This document shows, piece by piece, positions 12,291 through 25,960 of a DNA stretch of 64,000 bases. This DNA comes from Tyto alba (Eukaryota > Chordata > Aves > Strigiformes > Tytonidae), in NCBI RefSeq assembly GCF_018691265.1, contig NW_024881316.1:8554819-8618818 (forward strand). Direction: 5' to 3'. Made by a program: the position numbers and the translations under genes. The notes beneath the pieces are model-generated. The model was not told where the DNA came from, made no database searches, and saw nothing but the letters and a program-made list of their open reading frames with translations. The stretch's first letter is position 1, and each line of letters starts with the position of its first letter.

Positions 12291-13924
12291 TCTAAATAGT
12301 TTTCTATTCTAAATAATTTTAATCAATGAAGAAGAATGCTTAGTCTGCAAAACTGACCAAATACCTATTGCAGTTAACAGAGTAGCAGAATGAAATCTCA
12401 AAATGAAGTAAAATCAGGTGTGGATTTGGTCCACTTCTACCTTATACGTCTGCTTAGAACAGAACAGAGGTAATAAAATCTACATTTTCAGGCTGTACCG
12501 TACCTCATCATGACTAATGAAAGTTGTAACAGAGTAGGGTATCCACCTTTCTGCAGCTCTTCTCATGAAATCTACTTCTAGTTTGATGGTTATCATCGCA
12601 AAGAGAAAGATACAAAAATAGACATTAGGCTTATGGACATTTGCATAAATTAATTTTGAAGAAAAGCCAGTATTGTGAGTTTTGCTCATATTTAAACATA
12701 TGCAGCCAGCTGGAACAATGTATGAAAATAACAACTAAATTTCTCTTTTTAAACACTTTTCATGATGTGACATAAGGACATTGTACACATATTGTTGTCA
12801 ACTCAGTCACGTCAGAATAAGGGCCTGTGAAGACAGACCCAGTGAAAAGATATGTTATGTTCCTTAGTGAGGGAGTAGTCATTTAAGATTGGCAGACAGG
12901 TTTGGTATACTCAGTGCCAGGAAGTCAGGCTGAAGAATATGAGGCAGTAAGATGGGGGAAAGCCTAGAAGAACAGTATACAGTTTTTCGGATATAAAAAT
13001 TAGAAGCTAGAAGAGGTAAGATGAATTATCATGATGATGAGTTACTGTGGTCATCTTCTTTCAAGGAATAGATGCTTCAATGGAGAATTTACCCAAGTTC
13101 ATTGAAAATGTAATATCATCTTATTTAAAGAAATGGAGAATAAAGAAAATGACTGCAGTTTTAATCTGTCTTTGATGCAAAAAGAAAATTAACAAGATAA
13201 TGCAGGTCTATGGGTTACCAAATGCTATGTTATTCTTTTATGCAGAAAAATTGCCTTTTCCCATCCCACTGAAATATTTAAGCATGGCTACAGCCTTAAT
13301 AAAGCAAACCTAAACCCCACAGAATTAAGATAACTCTCCAGAAATTTAGGAACTAAAAGCAGCAGAAGTTTGCATCACCTATTTGACCTTCATGAGAACA
13401 GCAGTGCAATCAATCTTCTAAGTTTAACAGAACTGGTATAAAACTTGAGCAGGAGTCATAAATTTTGCTGCATATGCAAAGAGCTGCATGTAAATGGACT
13501 ATATACCTGTCGAATCTTTAGCTGAACAGTATAGACTGAGATAATATCAAAAGTCAATCCCTTCCTCAAGTTTTGTGTTATTGGATTTGATTTACTAGTA
13601 AAACCACATAAACCCTACTTAATCTTCTTGCATCCTGAGTCTGTCTGAGGTTTTTCTTTGTTCCCTGTTCTCTTTTGGTTTTCTCATCTGAAAGAGGTGC
13701 TTCACTTTTTTAAATTGGTGGAAGCTACTCATGACTTGGTATTTGTTGTCTTAATTCTTAAGGTTGTGAGATCTCTTTTATTTCTACATAAAATTTTAAG
13801 TCTGCCAACCAGTTACAGGATGTTACAAAGAGAAAAGGAGTATTTTATTTTCATATGTCAGTGGACATAAATAAAAATGTTGTGTGCTTAAGCACTGTCA
13901 GGAACAATTTATATAAAGTTTTAG

Positions 13925-14090
13925 GACAATTACTATATGATCGATTAGACTATGGGCTTTACTGCCAAAGGATGTTGTAGAAGCATCATAATGGAAAAGG
14001 TCAAGAATCTGTATTTCTAAATTGTACAGCAGTAGCTCTTAATTCTGCAAACCAGCTACATCTGATGGGATATTTTATAGCAGCTTCACT
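13925..14090 (+). mobile_element. Old CR1-like LINE scrap
   Basis: A short frame at about 13940-13990 reads RLWALLPKDVVEAS, which resembles the conserved C-terminal segment of CR1-type ORF2 ('HWNRLPREVVEAPS'). The following AT-rich 80 nt may be the decayed 3' end. Only about 14 residues support the call, so it is tentative. Confidence 0.4.
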
Positions 14091-14128
14091 GCAAATAAAA
14101 AGAAGACGCTGTAAGTGAAATCAGTATT

Positions 14129-14146
14129 AAAAAAAAAAAAAAAAAA
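14129..14146. repeat. Poly(A) tract, 18 nt
   Basis: An uninterrupted A run. It lies about 40-120 nt downstream of the CR1-like scrap at 13925-14090 and could be unrelated. Confidence 0.95.
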
Positions 14147-17100
14147 GAGCAATCAGTACAGTGACCCTAGCATTACCTATTTTCACATTAAATTCCATTT
14201 CTTTTTCCACTAGCTCCCATTTTCAGACCTTGATGAAACAGGTTTTTTTGATTGCTAATCCACAATATGTGCTATGTTCAGGACTGAAGGAAGATGAGTG
14301 AAAATCCAGCACTAAGTATGGGCTGTTTGAAACCTCTGGTACTGCTGTGAAAGCATAAATGCAGAGGACAGGTGGGAGGATATATTGGTTTAAGTCCATC
14401 CAGAGGTACTTGTTGGGAACCGTACTGGTCAAAAACCAGTATGCCCACAGTAATGATATACATTTGAGCTCATTCTTTCAAATATGTACAATAAAGTCAC
14501 CCTGTGAGACACTGATGTCAAATGTGTGGGTACATACAGTCACAACCTCCCCCTGCATTTGGGTAAGGCTTCAGTGAGCTTTTTGTTCCTTTTACATCTT
14601 ATTGCTCCTTGTCCTGAACAGCATTTTGTTTTATTTTGACAATGTTATCAGTAATTATAAAATATCTTAAAAACTGCAGGTTAAATGCAGAATAGAGTTT
14701 TGACCATTTATGGGCCTTATAGGACAAGGAAACAAAAAGGGCACAAAAATGCACAGTAGTGCCTTATTAATTCAATATGAGAATTAATGGCTGGGCAAAA
14801 GGGTTGGGACCCTTTGTTGTGCAGGAAGAAGAATGTTAATTAGGGATTCCCAGATCCCCCAGAAGTGTCCATAATTAATATTTTCTGTAGCTTCATGTAT
14901 ATAGTGGCAAAAAGCCCAATATATGGCTTTTATATCAGCTATTTCAGTGATGTCATATGTTAGTTTATTCCAAGGTCTGAGGAAAGATGAGATATGGAAA
15001 GACAAATAGAGGGTTTTTTTTCTTCTTTTAACAATCAATGTGTACTTGATAGAGTCTTTAATAACCTAGCTTTCCACAGGCACAAATAACTGAGAATGTT
15101 TACTTGTTCTTGGGTTTACCCAAGCTATTTGCTACTCCTGCCATTCTTTTTTGGATACATAAAAGGCCAGTAGAGACGGTTATATAATTGAAATATGAAT
15201 GCTCATAAAGCATGCACATGTGTACACACATGCCCAGAAACACAGACACACTCATATTCTTCGAATGTGTGTTCTATCTATACTGCTGCTGTAATGCAGT
15301 AAATTGCCAACTAACATTTGCATACATATCAAATTAATTTTCATCATCTTCCACATAGATGTTGTAATAGCCTAACATAGCCATAAACAACTTCACCAGT
15401 ATTTTATTTTGAATTTAGATAACTAGTTACAGTGCACCAGTTCTCTACTCAAAGTCTCAGATATGCCAACCTCAGCTTGATATCTCATTCCCTGTAGGCA
15501 TACATTACTCATTTCAGTTCAGTCACTGAGCCTTTGTGTGACAAGCTATAAAAAGCTTTACAACGCTATGTGTATGGATCTATTTGGTACTTGATAGAGG
15601 CAGATCTGATAGAGAATTGTGGATAATCTACTGTTCTCATTTCTCATCACTACCGACCTATCATAGGATGCTAGATAAACTGCTTGCATATGAAAACAGG
15701 ATATATTTTATGAGGTTATGCAGTTGGGTGCCCTTTGAGGATTACTGGTAATTTTTATGACTGGATGCTTTATATGTTGGCATGCCAGGACAAGTAACTG
15801 AGAGCAGGATTTATTTTGAAGCTGTCGCCTGGAGAGCCATTCCACTGACCATTTGCAAGAGTCTGGGGTTGAGTTCATAATCATTGTTTGTCTGGTCTTG
15901 TTTGAGGTGGTGTATAGTATACAAGACATCTGTGTGGGCTGTCAGACATGATACAGGAGTCACAGAAGACTTGTCCTCTTTTGGACTGTTAGCTGGAGAC
16001 CTGGCAGGATAGACTTTTTCAGGGCGGACTGGGCAATTGCATTAGGGTAGCTCAGAACTGAGCTCTGGGTCTCTGTAGACTCCAATGAGAACTTAGCTAC
16101 TCATTGAACATGTAAGCACTAACATATTGACACTGAAATTTAGGTGTTGTAGTCTTGGGAGAAATCACATCCTGAATATTTAATCTGTGGCCTGTTGTCA
16201 CCCAGGCAGTGGAGATCAAGGAATTAACCTGGACGACAACTTCTCTAAAACTATTCCCACTCTGTATCATGTTGCTGCAGTTTCTCTTGATGTTTCCCTC
16301 CCAACAGCTCCTTTTTCCCTGCTGAAATTCTCAAGGCAGACTCAGGACGCCCAGGTCCCTATCTTACTTTGTATTTAAATCCAGTGTCAGAGTTGGCCAA
16401 CCTTTTTTCTTTGTGTAGCTTTCCTGTCACTGTCTCAGAGGAGACCCATTTGAGATCAGTAAGTCTCTTGGACTAGTGTGCTTGCTGGTGATAAGGACCT
16501 GAGTTGTGTAATGGAAATTCATCTGGCTGAGCAATTAGGAAAAGTTGGGAAAAGAAGGGAAGGAACAGATCCCTGAGTGAGGACTGCATGCCTGTTTTGT
16601 TTCCTGTTGCTCAGGCTCATTCCTTGACTCCTAGTGGGATCTCCACAGCCACTCTACTCTGAATTTGTTCCATCTTTGTTTTTCTTATAACATTAACTTT
16701 ACTTAAAATTTAATTATATTTCTGTTTCTATCATTCAGAAAAAATGTTAATATTTAACACAAAAAATTGCAAGAATGGGGAAGAAGGACAGTGGTACTAG
16801 AGGACCAGTACGCTTTTGGGTAATGTTTCAGAACTGAAGACAGAAATGTATTAGAGGCCAGGGAGATATTGGGGAATGCTTTCTGTCAGTGACAATATCT
16901 GCTGTCCCCTGGGCCATTGCCATGACTTTCACTCCTTCTTGAGATATAGTTTATTTCTTCCTTGGCAGTCCATCCTTTTGAGAATGAATTAATGATTGTT
17001 GAATAGAGCTGCCTAATTGAGAGCCTTAAATTCCACCCTATGTGGAAAACTGAATTCTGTCATGGGCTGTGAGGGTAATTCCCTAACATGGACAATATTT

Positions 17101-17211
17101 TTTTCTGGGAGCTGTATACACGTTATAGGACAAACTGGGCCCTGCTCCCAGTTACTGAACTTTATATAAATTTGCTTTTTCTCCCCTCACTTCTGTAAAC
17201 CAGCTTTTAAG

Positions 17212-17255
17212 TTTTTTTTTTGTTTGTTTGTTTTTCTTTTTTTTTTTTTTTTTTT
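17212..17255. repeat. (TTTG)n / poly(T) tract
   Basis: A T run, three TTTG units, then 19 T ending before GTGTG. Confidence 0.93.
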
Positions 17256-20200
17256 GTGTGACTGTAACAACTCGCTTCCTTCATCATTTCTCTTTCAACA
17301 TCTTGCTCTTTTTCAAAGAAATGTGCAGTTTCTTGAGCACTGAGGAACCAACATCTATAGATTTATCTTTCTAACAAGCTACACAGAGCTGTTTGAAGAA
17401 TTACTTGCACAGAAAAAAAAAATCATTTGAGTTACATATTGTTCTCAGTTAGGAAGCTGAATCAGTTCTACGTCTGTTAGATAATTTATGTAATGATTTG
17501 TCAATCAAAGCCAACAATTAAAGCTTCTCCAAATAAAGAATTCATGTTTTCCCTTCATGGTGGTGTCACCAGAAAGGAGCACGGAACAACAGGAGTGAAT
17601 CTGTAAAGAAAAACAGTTAGTCCTGAGGACTTGATGTCTACACTAAATAAATTTCTGGGGGGTTTATTTGGGGTAGGTCTAGTCTGGTCCAGTTGTGGTT
17701 GAAGTGCATTAGTTTCACTCTTGGAGCACATATTCTGGTTATTTTTCTCTGAAAGCAAACTAGTTCACATGCTCCGAGATTACTCTGATGTAAAGCAAAA
17801 CAGAGTAAGCAGGTATGACCAGAAAATCACTTCAAAAGCACACTCCAGATCCAAGCAAAAGTGCTAATGTTGATGCATCCATGCTATATTAGCATTCTTT
17901 CTATTCCCTTTCAGTTTTTAAAAGTCGAAACCCAAGACACAAGTAAGTAATGATAATAAAAACACAAATAGACATTCTAACTTTCCAAATCCTTAAAAGT
18001 TTTGTAAATGACTTGGAACATCAGTATTCTTGGAAATATATCTGACAGCTGGTGAGATGCGATGGAGGTTGTTTATGTGTCCATACTGCAGTCTTTGCTA
18101 TGACATACCTGTGCTGGCTGTACAGTCAGTGACACCTGCACATAGACCCTCTAATGGCCAGTGTTTGAAATGTGCTATTTACTCAGATTCCTGGGCTTTT
18201 GAAAGCCACAGCGTTGTCTGCTGCTGTGGCATTACTGTAAGCATTACCCAGACTCAGTGTTGTCATGGCTGTATCTGTACAAACTACAGCTATGTAAGGA
18301 ATTGTGCGGAAAAATGTGGAAAAATGTGCTGTGTATACTTTCTTATAAGAAATAAAACATGCTTTAACATTCAGGTGAATAGTCACTTGGATGAAATCTG
18401 AGAGTTTATGAAAATAATTTTACACATTCATGAGAGAAATTTTTGTCAGGGGATGTTAAGCAAAGAGGTGGAGATGGCCAATAACTCAGGATTGCTAGCA
18501 CCTGGTTGTTGGATGTAGATCCCCTCTGCCTCTGCCCTGCTCTTTCTTTCCTTTTGTAAGCATCTGGCATAGGTCATGGGCAGAAACCAGTGAGTGGTCT
18601 AGGTGGACCTTCGATCTTCCTCATTTGCCTTGTCTTTATTGCATGATTCAGGTCATCCATGGTCCAAGACACACCTATTACTTCAGCAGGTTTGAATCAA
18701 GCCCTCGGGGCTGTAATTGCTCAACTGACTAATGCCACTAAGTTTTTGGAAATTTGTAGAGAACTATGATTACACACAGCTCCAGTGAACCTGGACATTG
18801 TATGTGCACAGAGCTGTTTTCTTAGGGGTTTTAAAGGATTAAATGTAATAGTAGTGTACACTGAAACAGAAAGTGTGATAATCTCAAAGACCTTGATTAG
18901 GTGGCAGAAGCAGTGTTGGAAGTTCACAGCATTTTCAGTGAAAAAAATCTTTTGTATGGTTAGATGAATATCCTCTTGTCTTTTCTAACAAAAAGAAAGT
19001 TCATGTTTTAAGATTACTCCATGCTGGCTCCATAAAGCTTCCTTGGGTATCTAGCTCCTTTGTTTTGCCTTGGTGTTTAATCACTTGCAGTATCATAGAC
19101 TCTTCAACCATGCACATTATCCCTTAATTATATATGACTAAGCCCCTCTTGACTATAAGACATATTGTTTGTTCAAACGCACTTACAAATCCATTTTCTT
19201 ATCAGTTCTTTGCTGAACATTTACACAACGGGGTACTGTTTAAATATGAAAATAAACCTTTTTAAAAAAAAAATTGTTTGACCCACCCACCTGGCCTCCA
19301 TCTGTGATTGTTCTGTCTCTGCAATCTGTTGTCTGCTTTTCCTCAGCGTGTTCTTTATCTTTTTGGATGGCTGCTATCTTTGAGTGGCTTTATTGCCCCT
19401 CCCTATTTTCTCAGTGCTTAGTAGAAAGTGACATTTCCAAATCATAAGGATCAACTAGGCAGATTTGATACATTCTCTGCTATAAGACACACTTCTGCTC
19501 AGAGTATGCAATTAGTAAAGACAACTTCATTTCACAGTATCACAACTTACCCTGTACTATTTCAAGTTAAAGCATTGTGTGAATCTGGGAAGTTTTCGTA
19601 TAAAAAACTTGGAGCAGATAAATCTGTCAGAGTTAGCAATGTTTTTTTCTTGCCGCAGATTTACTGAAGCAAGCCCAGAAGAAGCTTCTTCATGTTTTAT
19701 TCCAGTTCAGTTTCATATCAGTGAATTACTATGGTAATGTTTTTCCTTTATATTTTTATTTGTTCATTAAAGGGGAGTTGTATGTTTGGAATCTCTTAAT
19801 AAACTAATTCTCTAATCTTTAGTTAAGAAGGTTAAATCCATTTTTATTTTGAAATATTATAATTAAATACTTACACAGAAAGTTTAAATTTCCAGTCTTT
19901 GCACTAATAGAAAATGTTGTTGGCTTCAGTGATCCTGAAAGGGAATCCCTTCTTAAAGAAATTAGAGTGTATTTTTTGTTTCCTTTCTGAAAGTATTTCT
20001 AGTTCTTTCTGTTCCAAGCCAAATGTAAATGTGGAGAGCAGTTGATTTTTTGCATTAAAGTTCCTCCAAAAGCACCACAATGGATTGATAGGCATGAACA
20101 TATTTTTCTGACTGAGTAGGACAATCAACATTAAAAGTAGAAATATCTGAGACCAGGATATGCAACTAAAGTTATTTTTAGATTCTGTAGTGCTGTTGTG

Positions 20201-22151
20201 CCGAAGTGGAGTAATTTCCCTCTTGTGGGTTCTTAGAAGCTAGTCTTTTGTTTGGATGGATTTGCCTGATGTATAATGATGGCCTTGAGGAATGTGTTAC
20301 AGAAACCTGTGAAAAATTTCTTCTGGATTGAGTCCTGGAATGGTAATGTGGTAGGTCATTGTCCAAAGGAACCAAAAATGTGTTATTAAGTTATTTTAAT
20401 TTAATTTCAATTGGAAAGCTTATAGAGATGCCTGCTTCTGTTCTATTTTGTGAGTAAGCCCTTCAGATTTATTTATTGCCAGCCAAATTATTAAGCACCA
20501 TTACAGTTAAATTAAACATCCACATCAAGTTGATTGTCTCAAAGCTTCAGGAAGTCTACAACAACAGATCTATTTGCACCCTTTCCTTTAGAGAGAAAAA
20601 CTTTATCCTTGAACCATATGATCTAAGACTCCCCCAGAAGCCCTCTGTTATTTCACAGGGGACAAAACAATGAAAGTATTTCAGATTATCTGAGGCCTTC
20701 ACAGAAAACTCTCCCATTATATTTGTATGTGGACAGTAGTTGTAAGGCAGGATTTTGAGGCATCAGGAGGGAGACATCTGTTTGAAGAGGGAATATATGG
20801 CATAAAGATAGTATGAGTAAACCTAGAACTGTTCTCTCCACAGAAGTACAAGAAGCTACTCAGGTCATATTTTTACTAACTGCATTTTATTAGTGCAGTG
20901 ATTAAGCACTGCTGTTGAAGGAAATGTTTCCATCATTTCTCATTCCCTTGCTCGTGTGCCATGTCTTTACAGACACTTAGTGGCTATAGAGTGAACTGGA
21001 TTGAGGGACCAATAAAACAAACATTACAAAGTTAGTTTAACAGTAGTACATTAGAAGGTTTTGCAAGTAAGGCTTTAGTGACACTTGAACGATCATGCCT
21101 GTATAATAAAGTATCTTTTATGTCTTGAAGAAGTAGATTGCTGTTGGGGAACTCCTTTGTCAGCATAGGTGCATCTACATTGTGTTTTGGACATCAGTAT
21201 TGAGCCTTAGGGCAAAACCAGAGTGGCTGAGTGTCCACGGAGAAGTGTTAGATAAATTTCATGATATCCTGGGACGGAAAACTTGGCCTGATATCCTCAT
21301 GGTCCCACTCATGCCTGCCCATGTTTGGGGTCAGGCAGGCAGCTCAGTGTATGGACTCTCCTGGAAATTTGCAGAGGGGCAGATCCAGTCTGTAGGCAGA
21401 CTGAGAAGTGCCTAGCTGCAGGAATCTGCTCTTCCTGGGGCAGTGTAAGCCATCTGTCCCCCATGGCCATGGGAGTGGCCCATTGAGGAACAGTTCTGAA
21501 AGATGAGAGGCAAGTTGGAAACTTTGATCTTTGCATACATAGATCTCTTTGGCTGGCAGACCTGGCTGAGATATTTCTATGATAGACTGTAATTTATCCC
21601 TATTTCCACTATCACTCTGATGGTAATTTAGAAGCAACTCCACCAGTAAAGCTATCATCATGAGTCTTCCCTTCACCAATTCATGTTTCTTTTCCTGAAA
21701 GTTTCTTGGTGCTGCTCCCAGGAAATGAGAAGAGGGGTAGCCAGAGAGTGAGAGGGTTTTTGCTGATATTTTGAAACTGCTTTTGTGTGGTTTGGTGAAA
21801 AACACAGTGACATCCTGATTAGAGGGCTTTGACAGCAAGACTATTGCCGTTCATTTGGCAAGGGAGATGAGAGAATTTGAGGAGCTTAATAGACATTAGA
21901 GATGCTCATGTCAGGGGACAAGTCCACTGCTCCATATAGAAGGTTGTCATATCGTAGTTGTGTTGTAGCACTGCTGAGTAGTGAGGTTATTATTTAGACA
22001 GAGACAGTCTTTTTTTGTTTGTTGGATTTAAGGTAATGAGGCTAAAATATTCTAAAATAATGAAGTTGCTTAAAAAAACAGTAAAGGGAAAAAATAACAG
22101 GTCCTACTTAGTAACCAGTACTTTCAGATTCCACTGTACATTTTTACCTTT

Positions 22152-22654
22152 AGAATCATAGAATCATTTAGGTTGGAAAAGACTTTTAAGATCATTGAGT
22201 CCAACCATTAACCTAACACTACCAAGTCCACCACTAAACCATGTCCCTAAGACATGGTTTTTAGATACCTCCAGGGATGGTGATGCAACCACTTCCCTGG
22301 GCAGCCCAGTCCAGTGCTTGACAACCCTTCCGGTGAAGAAATTATTCCTAATATCCAATCTAAACATCTCCTTGTGCAACTTAGGGCCATTTCTTCTGGT
22401 CCTATCGCTTTTTACTTCAGAGACCAACACCCACCTCGCTACAACCTCCTTCCAGGTAGTTGTAGAGAGTGATAAGGTTGCCCTCATCCTCCTTTTCTCC
22501 AGGCTACACAACCCCAGGTCCCTCAGCAGCTCCTTATAAGACCTGTGCTGCTCTAGACCCTTCACCAACTTCTTTGCTCTTATTTGGAGATGCTTCAACA
22601 CCGCAATGTTTTTTCTTGTAGTGCGGGACCCAAAACTGAACAAAGTATTAGAGG
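22152..22654 (-). mobile_element. CR1 LINE, 5'-truncated, 3' end of ORF2 plus 3' tail
   Basis: CR1 is the dominant non-LTR retrotransposon of birds. On the + strand this copy begins with two AGAATCAT units (the reverse complement of the CR1 3' octamer repeat), then the sequence TTTAGGTTGGAAAAGAC typical of avian CR1 3' ends. Read on the minus strand it encodes the C-terminal part of the CR1 ORF2 protein in one open frame of about 159 codons, with recognisable pieces such as SLEKRRMRATL, SDRTRRNG, FRLDIRNNFFT and GLPREVVASPSLEV. The copy starts (in element orientation) near 22654 and lacks the endonuclease and the reverse-transcriptase core, so it is a dead 5'-truncated insertion. No target-site duplication is obvious. 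Confidence 0.93.
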
Positions 22655-23313
22655 TTAAAGATTTTTTTATTTAAATCCAAAGGCCTTTGGTACACTGGAA
22701 ACTCAGGTAAGAAGACCATGTGAATCTCGTTGGCTTTAAATTCAAAGATATTTTGTCAAAATATTTTTATTTTTTCCAAATGATTTATCAATGATTTATT
22801 TACTGTATTTTTTAGAAAAAAAGCAAACGCAAAATACACCACACCACCCCCACCCCCAAATTTCGTTGTTTTCATTACTGCTTGGAGATTTTTTGATGTC
22901 TTTCGTTCTCTTTAGAAAACAACAGGAAAACTTCCCTAAGACATGTTGACAATCACAGAGCCCAAGTATGCATTAAACACCTCTAAAAGTTCATTTGTGT
23001 ATGGACAAGAGAAAGTGTGGCTGTACAGAACCTGTATAACATCAGAGGAGCTGAGTCATAGCATTGCCACTGTCAAAGTCCCTACTGAACCCAGTACGCT
23101 CAGTTTATTATTTAATTGGCAGCTCTCTATAAGGCAAGGTAGCTACATTATAGACTATAAGGAATTTTTTGGAACTTCACTGTTTGAGCTATACCCCAAG
23201 AATAGGGAAGCAAAAAAGTTAAAGAAAAAGCACATGTAAACAATCTATTGTATAAATATCATCACCAGTATTTTTTTTTCTTTTCTTATAGCTGTTGGAG
23301 TTGAATTTTATAC

Positions 23314-23349
23314 AAGTTTTTTTTGTTTGTTTGTTTGTTTTTTTTTTTA
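23314..23349. repeat. (TTTG)n / poly(T) tract
   Basis: A T run followed by four TTTG units and another T run; the third tract of this composition in the window. Confidence 0.92.
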
Positions 23350-25229
23350 AAGACAAAGCTATTAATATAGGAATGTGACAGATTTAGGATAAATTTTTCA
23401 TACATCTGTTTAGAAAAAACCCCACCACTTACAATGCAGTTTGCATAGCCAATTTCTTTTCATTGCAGCAATGTCTGTTGGCTGCTGATGCACCTAAGGG
23501 ATGTGTTTTTTTGTTCAGTTAGATAATCATACAATTTTCCTATCAGAGCATCATAGCATCCATAATATAAGTTAGTTGGTGGTCTTAGATCTGCTGAATT
23601 CTTAGTCACTGTTATTTTAAAATATTTTTAGTAAAATTTTTAAAAAGTTCATAATTAAATATTACCAAGTCAGTAAAAGAGGAGACAAACAAACAAAAAA
23701 AAAAAACCACAAATATGCAGAAGCTATTAGCAAATCAAACACATTTTTCCATTAATTCTCTGATGGATTGAGAACCTTTTGAGGAAGACAGATAAAATCT
23801 CTACTGCTGACAAAACTTCAGGTATGGGTTCATTTTTTTATGATGAACCTACACTGTGTTCTGCAAAGTATGGAGCTTTTGCTCCCAACTGTCACTCAAC
23901 CATGTAGAAGCTATTTGAGCACCTTGCAAACCTAATCTTGAGGGAAGGGCATGGTGGAAGAAAAGGACAAAAAAAAAATAAAAAAAAATAAAAGAATGAA
24001 CAGAAAAAACAGAATATCTTTTCTCTTTTAATTTCTCTAACCCACCTTTCAGTTTTGAAACCTGTTTAGTAATAGAGTTGCACCTGTCTGTGTTTTTGGG
24101 TCTTTGTATTTCTCACATGTTAATTTCCTCCCAGTATTTATGGTGGCTTTATATTTGTGGTTCCCAAGAAATTTGATGAAGCACATGCCCAAGTCCTTGC
24201 AAACTCTGAAAATGTAGAGAAACATTATGTCATAGTCTCAATGTACAACTTTTAACTTACCCATTTAATTAATTCTGCTCAGACTATACTAGAGTTTCTT
24301 TAATTGCCATTTAAATGTATTCTTTTATGTACTTATTCAGAATAATTAGATTCAAAGTAATTTTGCTGTTACAGTATAGTGACATTGGATATTCTTTGAT
24401 TTGTGGGATATTTTATTCAAACTGATTACCCTGTTCCTGTGTATAAATTAACCAGGAAAACACAAGAATATTTCTCTGTGCCTATGTTTCTTTGCAACTA
24501 GATAAGTTAAAAAGTCACACATGATAATATGCTCAGGATGTTTTTTTAAGCAGATTTGTAGAGAGGTGAAGGTTTCATTTCATTCAGTGGAAAAATTGGA
24601 ATAAGTTACTATTACTTAGCAAGCATTCTATTTCTGGATCTCTGTTTGTGTGAACAGCAGCATGTGAACATCTCTCAAAAGACATTAGGAGGACTTCGGA
24701 CAACAAGGGCAAATTAGGCTTGGGAAATGAATACAAGGTCTGAGAGAATCCTGACAGGCAACAGCAAACATTCAGTGGATGATGGTGTGCAGCCACAGGA
24801 CAGCCCTATTTAGATATGTCATTCACACTATAGCTGAGGCACCATTAAGAGTCTTGAGTTTACTCTGGCTAAACCATACAACATAATTCCTTGGTTGAAA
24901 CATGAATAATCTTTAGATGCTATTGCAGTTTAAAAATCAAGCTAAAATAAACATCTTTTTCAGCTAGACATTTATCATTGCATAGTAGTTAGACAAATAA
25001 AATACTACAGTCTAAGCTCCTTATAAAACAATATATATTAGGTGCCAGAGAAGGCATAACAGATGCCATTTCTCACTCTAAAAGTAATTTACAGTTTCAA
25101 ACATAGTCATGACTTAAACATACACAAATTATATGGAAAAGGGGATCAGAGGTTATAAAGTCTCCTTTTGTTACTGGATTTCTAATGTCTAGTATTTCAC
25201 AGTGAAATCCACATTTGGGAATTATTTTA

Positions 25230-25960
25230 TAATGGCCTGCTTTCAGTTTATCTAAACCTTTCAGATACTTTGGCTAAAAAGTGCCTGTGGCTGATGTTGT
25301 GATCTACCAGCCAAGTATCCTGTAAGAGAACAATGCCCGACAAATTATTTTCAAAATTTTATTTTTGATACTGTGGAATATTAAGCACTTTGTGTTTCAG
25401 GTGTCTCCCATGCCAAATTGTCATATGTTTGTAGCAGGTTAATACAGAAGGGGGTTGACAAATCTTGCTATAATCACTACCCCGTGTTGTTTTCATCCTC
25501 CTTGTCTGCTGTTCATTTTCATTGTGAAAAACCCTAATATATCAGTGACAGGAGGTCTGGATTTGTGGCCGACTGTTATAATTACTCCCACTGAGGCACT
25601 GTCAATAGGATTAAAATAAAGATTCTGGACCTGTCCATCGTAGATGAGGTCAGCAACACTAGCAGTGGGAGTACTGTTTCTGCAAGCTGTGCTTTCAGTC
25701 CTGAGTTATGGAACTATAGACACTAATATGAAGCAAATATTTGAAAGCTCCAGTGGAGAAAGACCAGCCCTTTTTCTGCATTAGCTAAAATATCCATCTG
25801 TAATAAATAATCTAACAACATCCATCTATGTCCTGACCATACATATATGCATGTTAATTTTCAAATGTATCAGAGCCCCAGAGAGTTCCAATTACAGAAC
25901 AATCCATTTTGCATTTTATAATTAATAAAGTCTTTGCAGCTGCATAACTTCATCCAGGAA
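25230..25960. promoter_or_regulatory. Candidate conserved non-coding element (intron 3)
   Basis: This is unique sequence with an octamer-like ATGCATGTTAATTT (25847-25860) about 40 nt from a SOX-like AACAAT (25898-25903). TGCATTTTATAATTAATAAA follows. Earlier parts include CACTGTCAATAGGATTAAAA and several CpGs. The spacing of POU-like and SOX-like sites and the absence of repeats suggest regulatory DNA; this is inference. Confidence 0.22.

Noticed and set aside
18030..18401. 123-codon plus-strand ORF rich in cysteine (for example CCVYFLIRNKTC)
   Set aside because: The Cys codons come from local TGT/TGC-rich DNA. There is no signal peptide and no spacing that fits a known Cys-rich family, and no splice or promoter context. 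Treated as chance, possibly within an old repeat.
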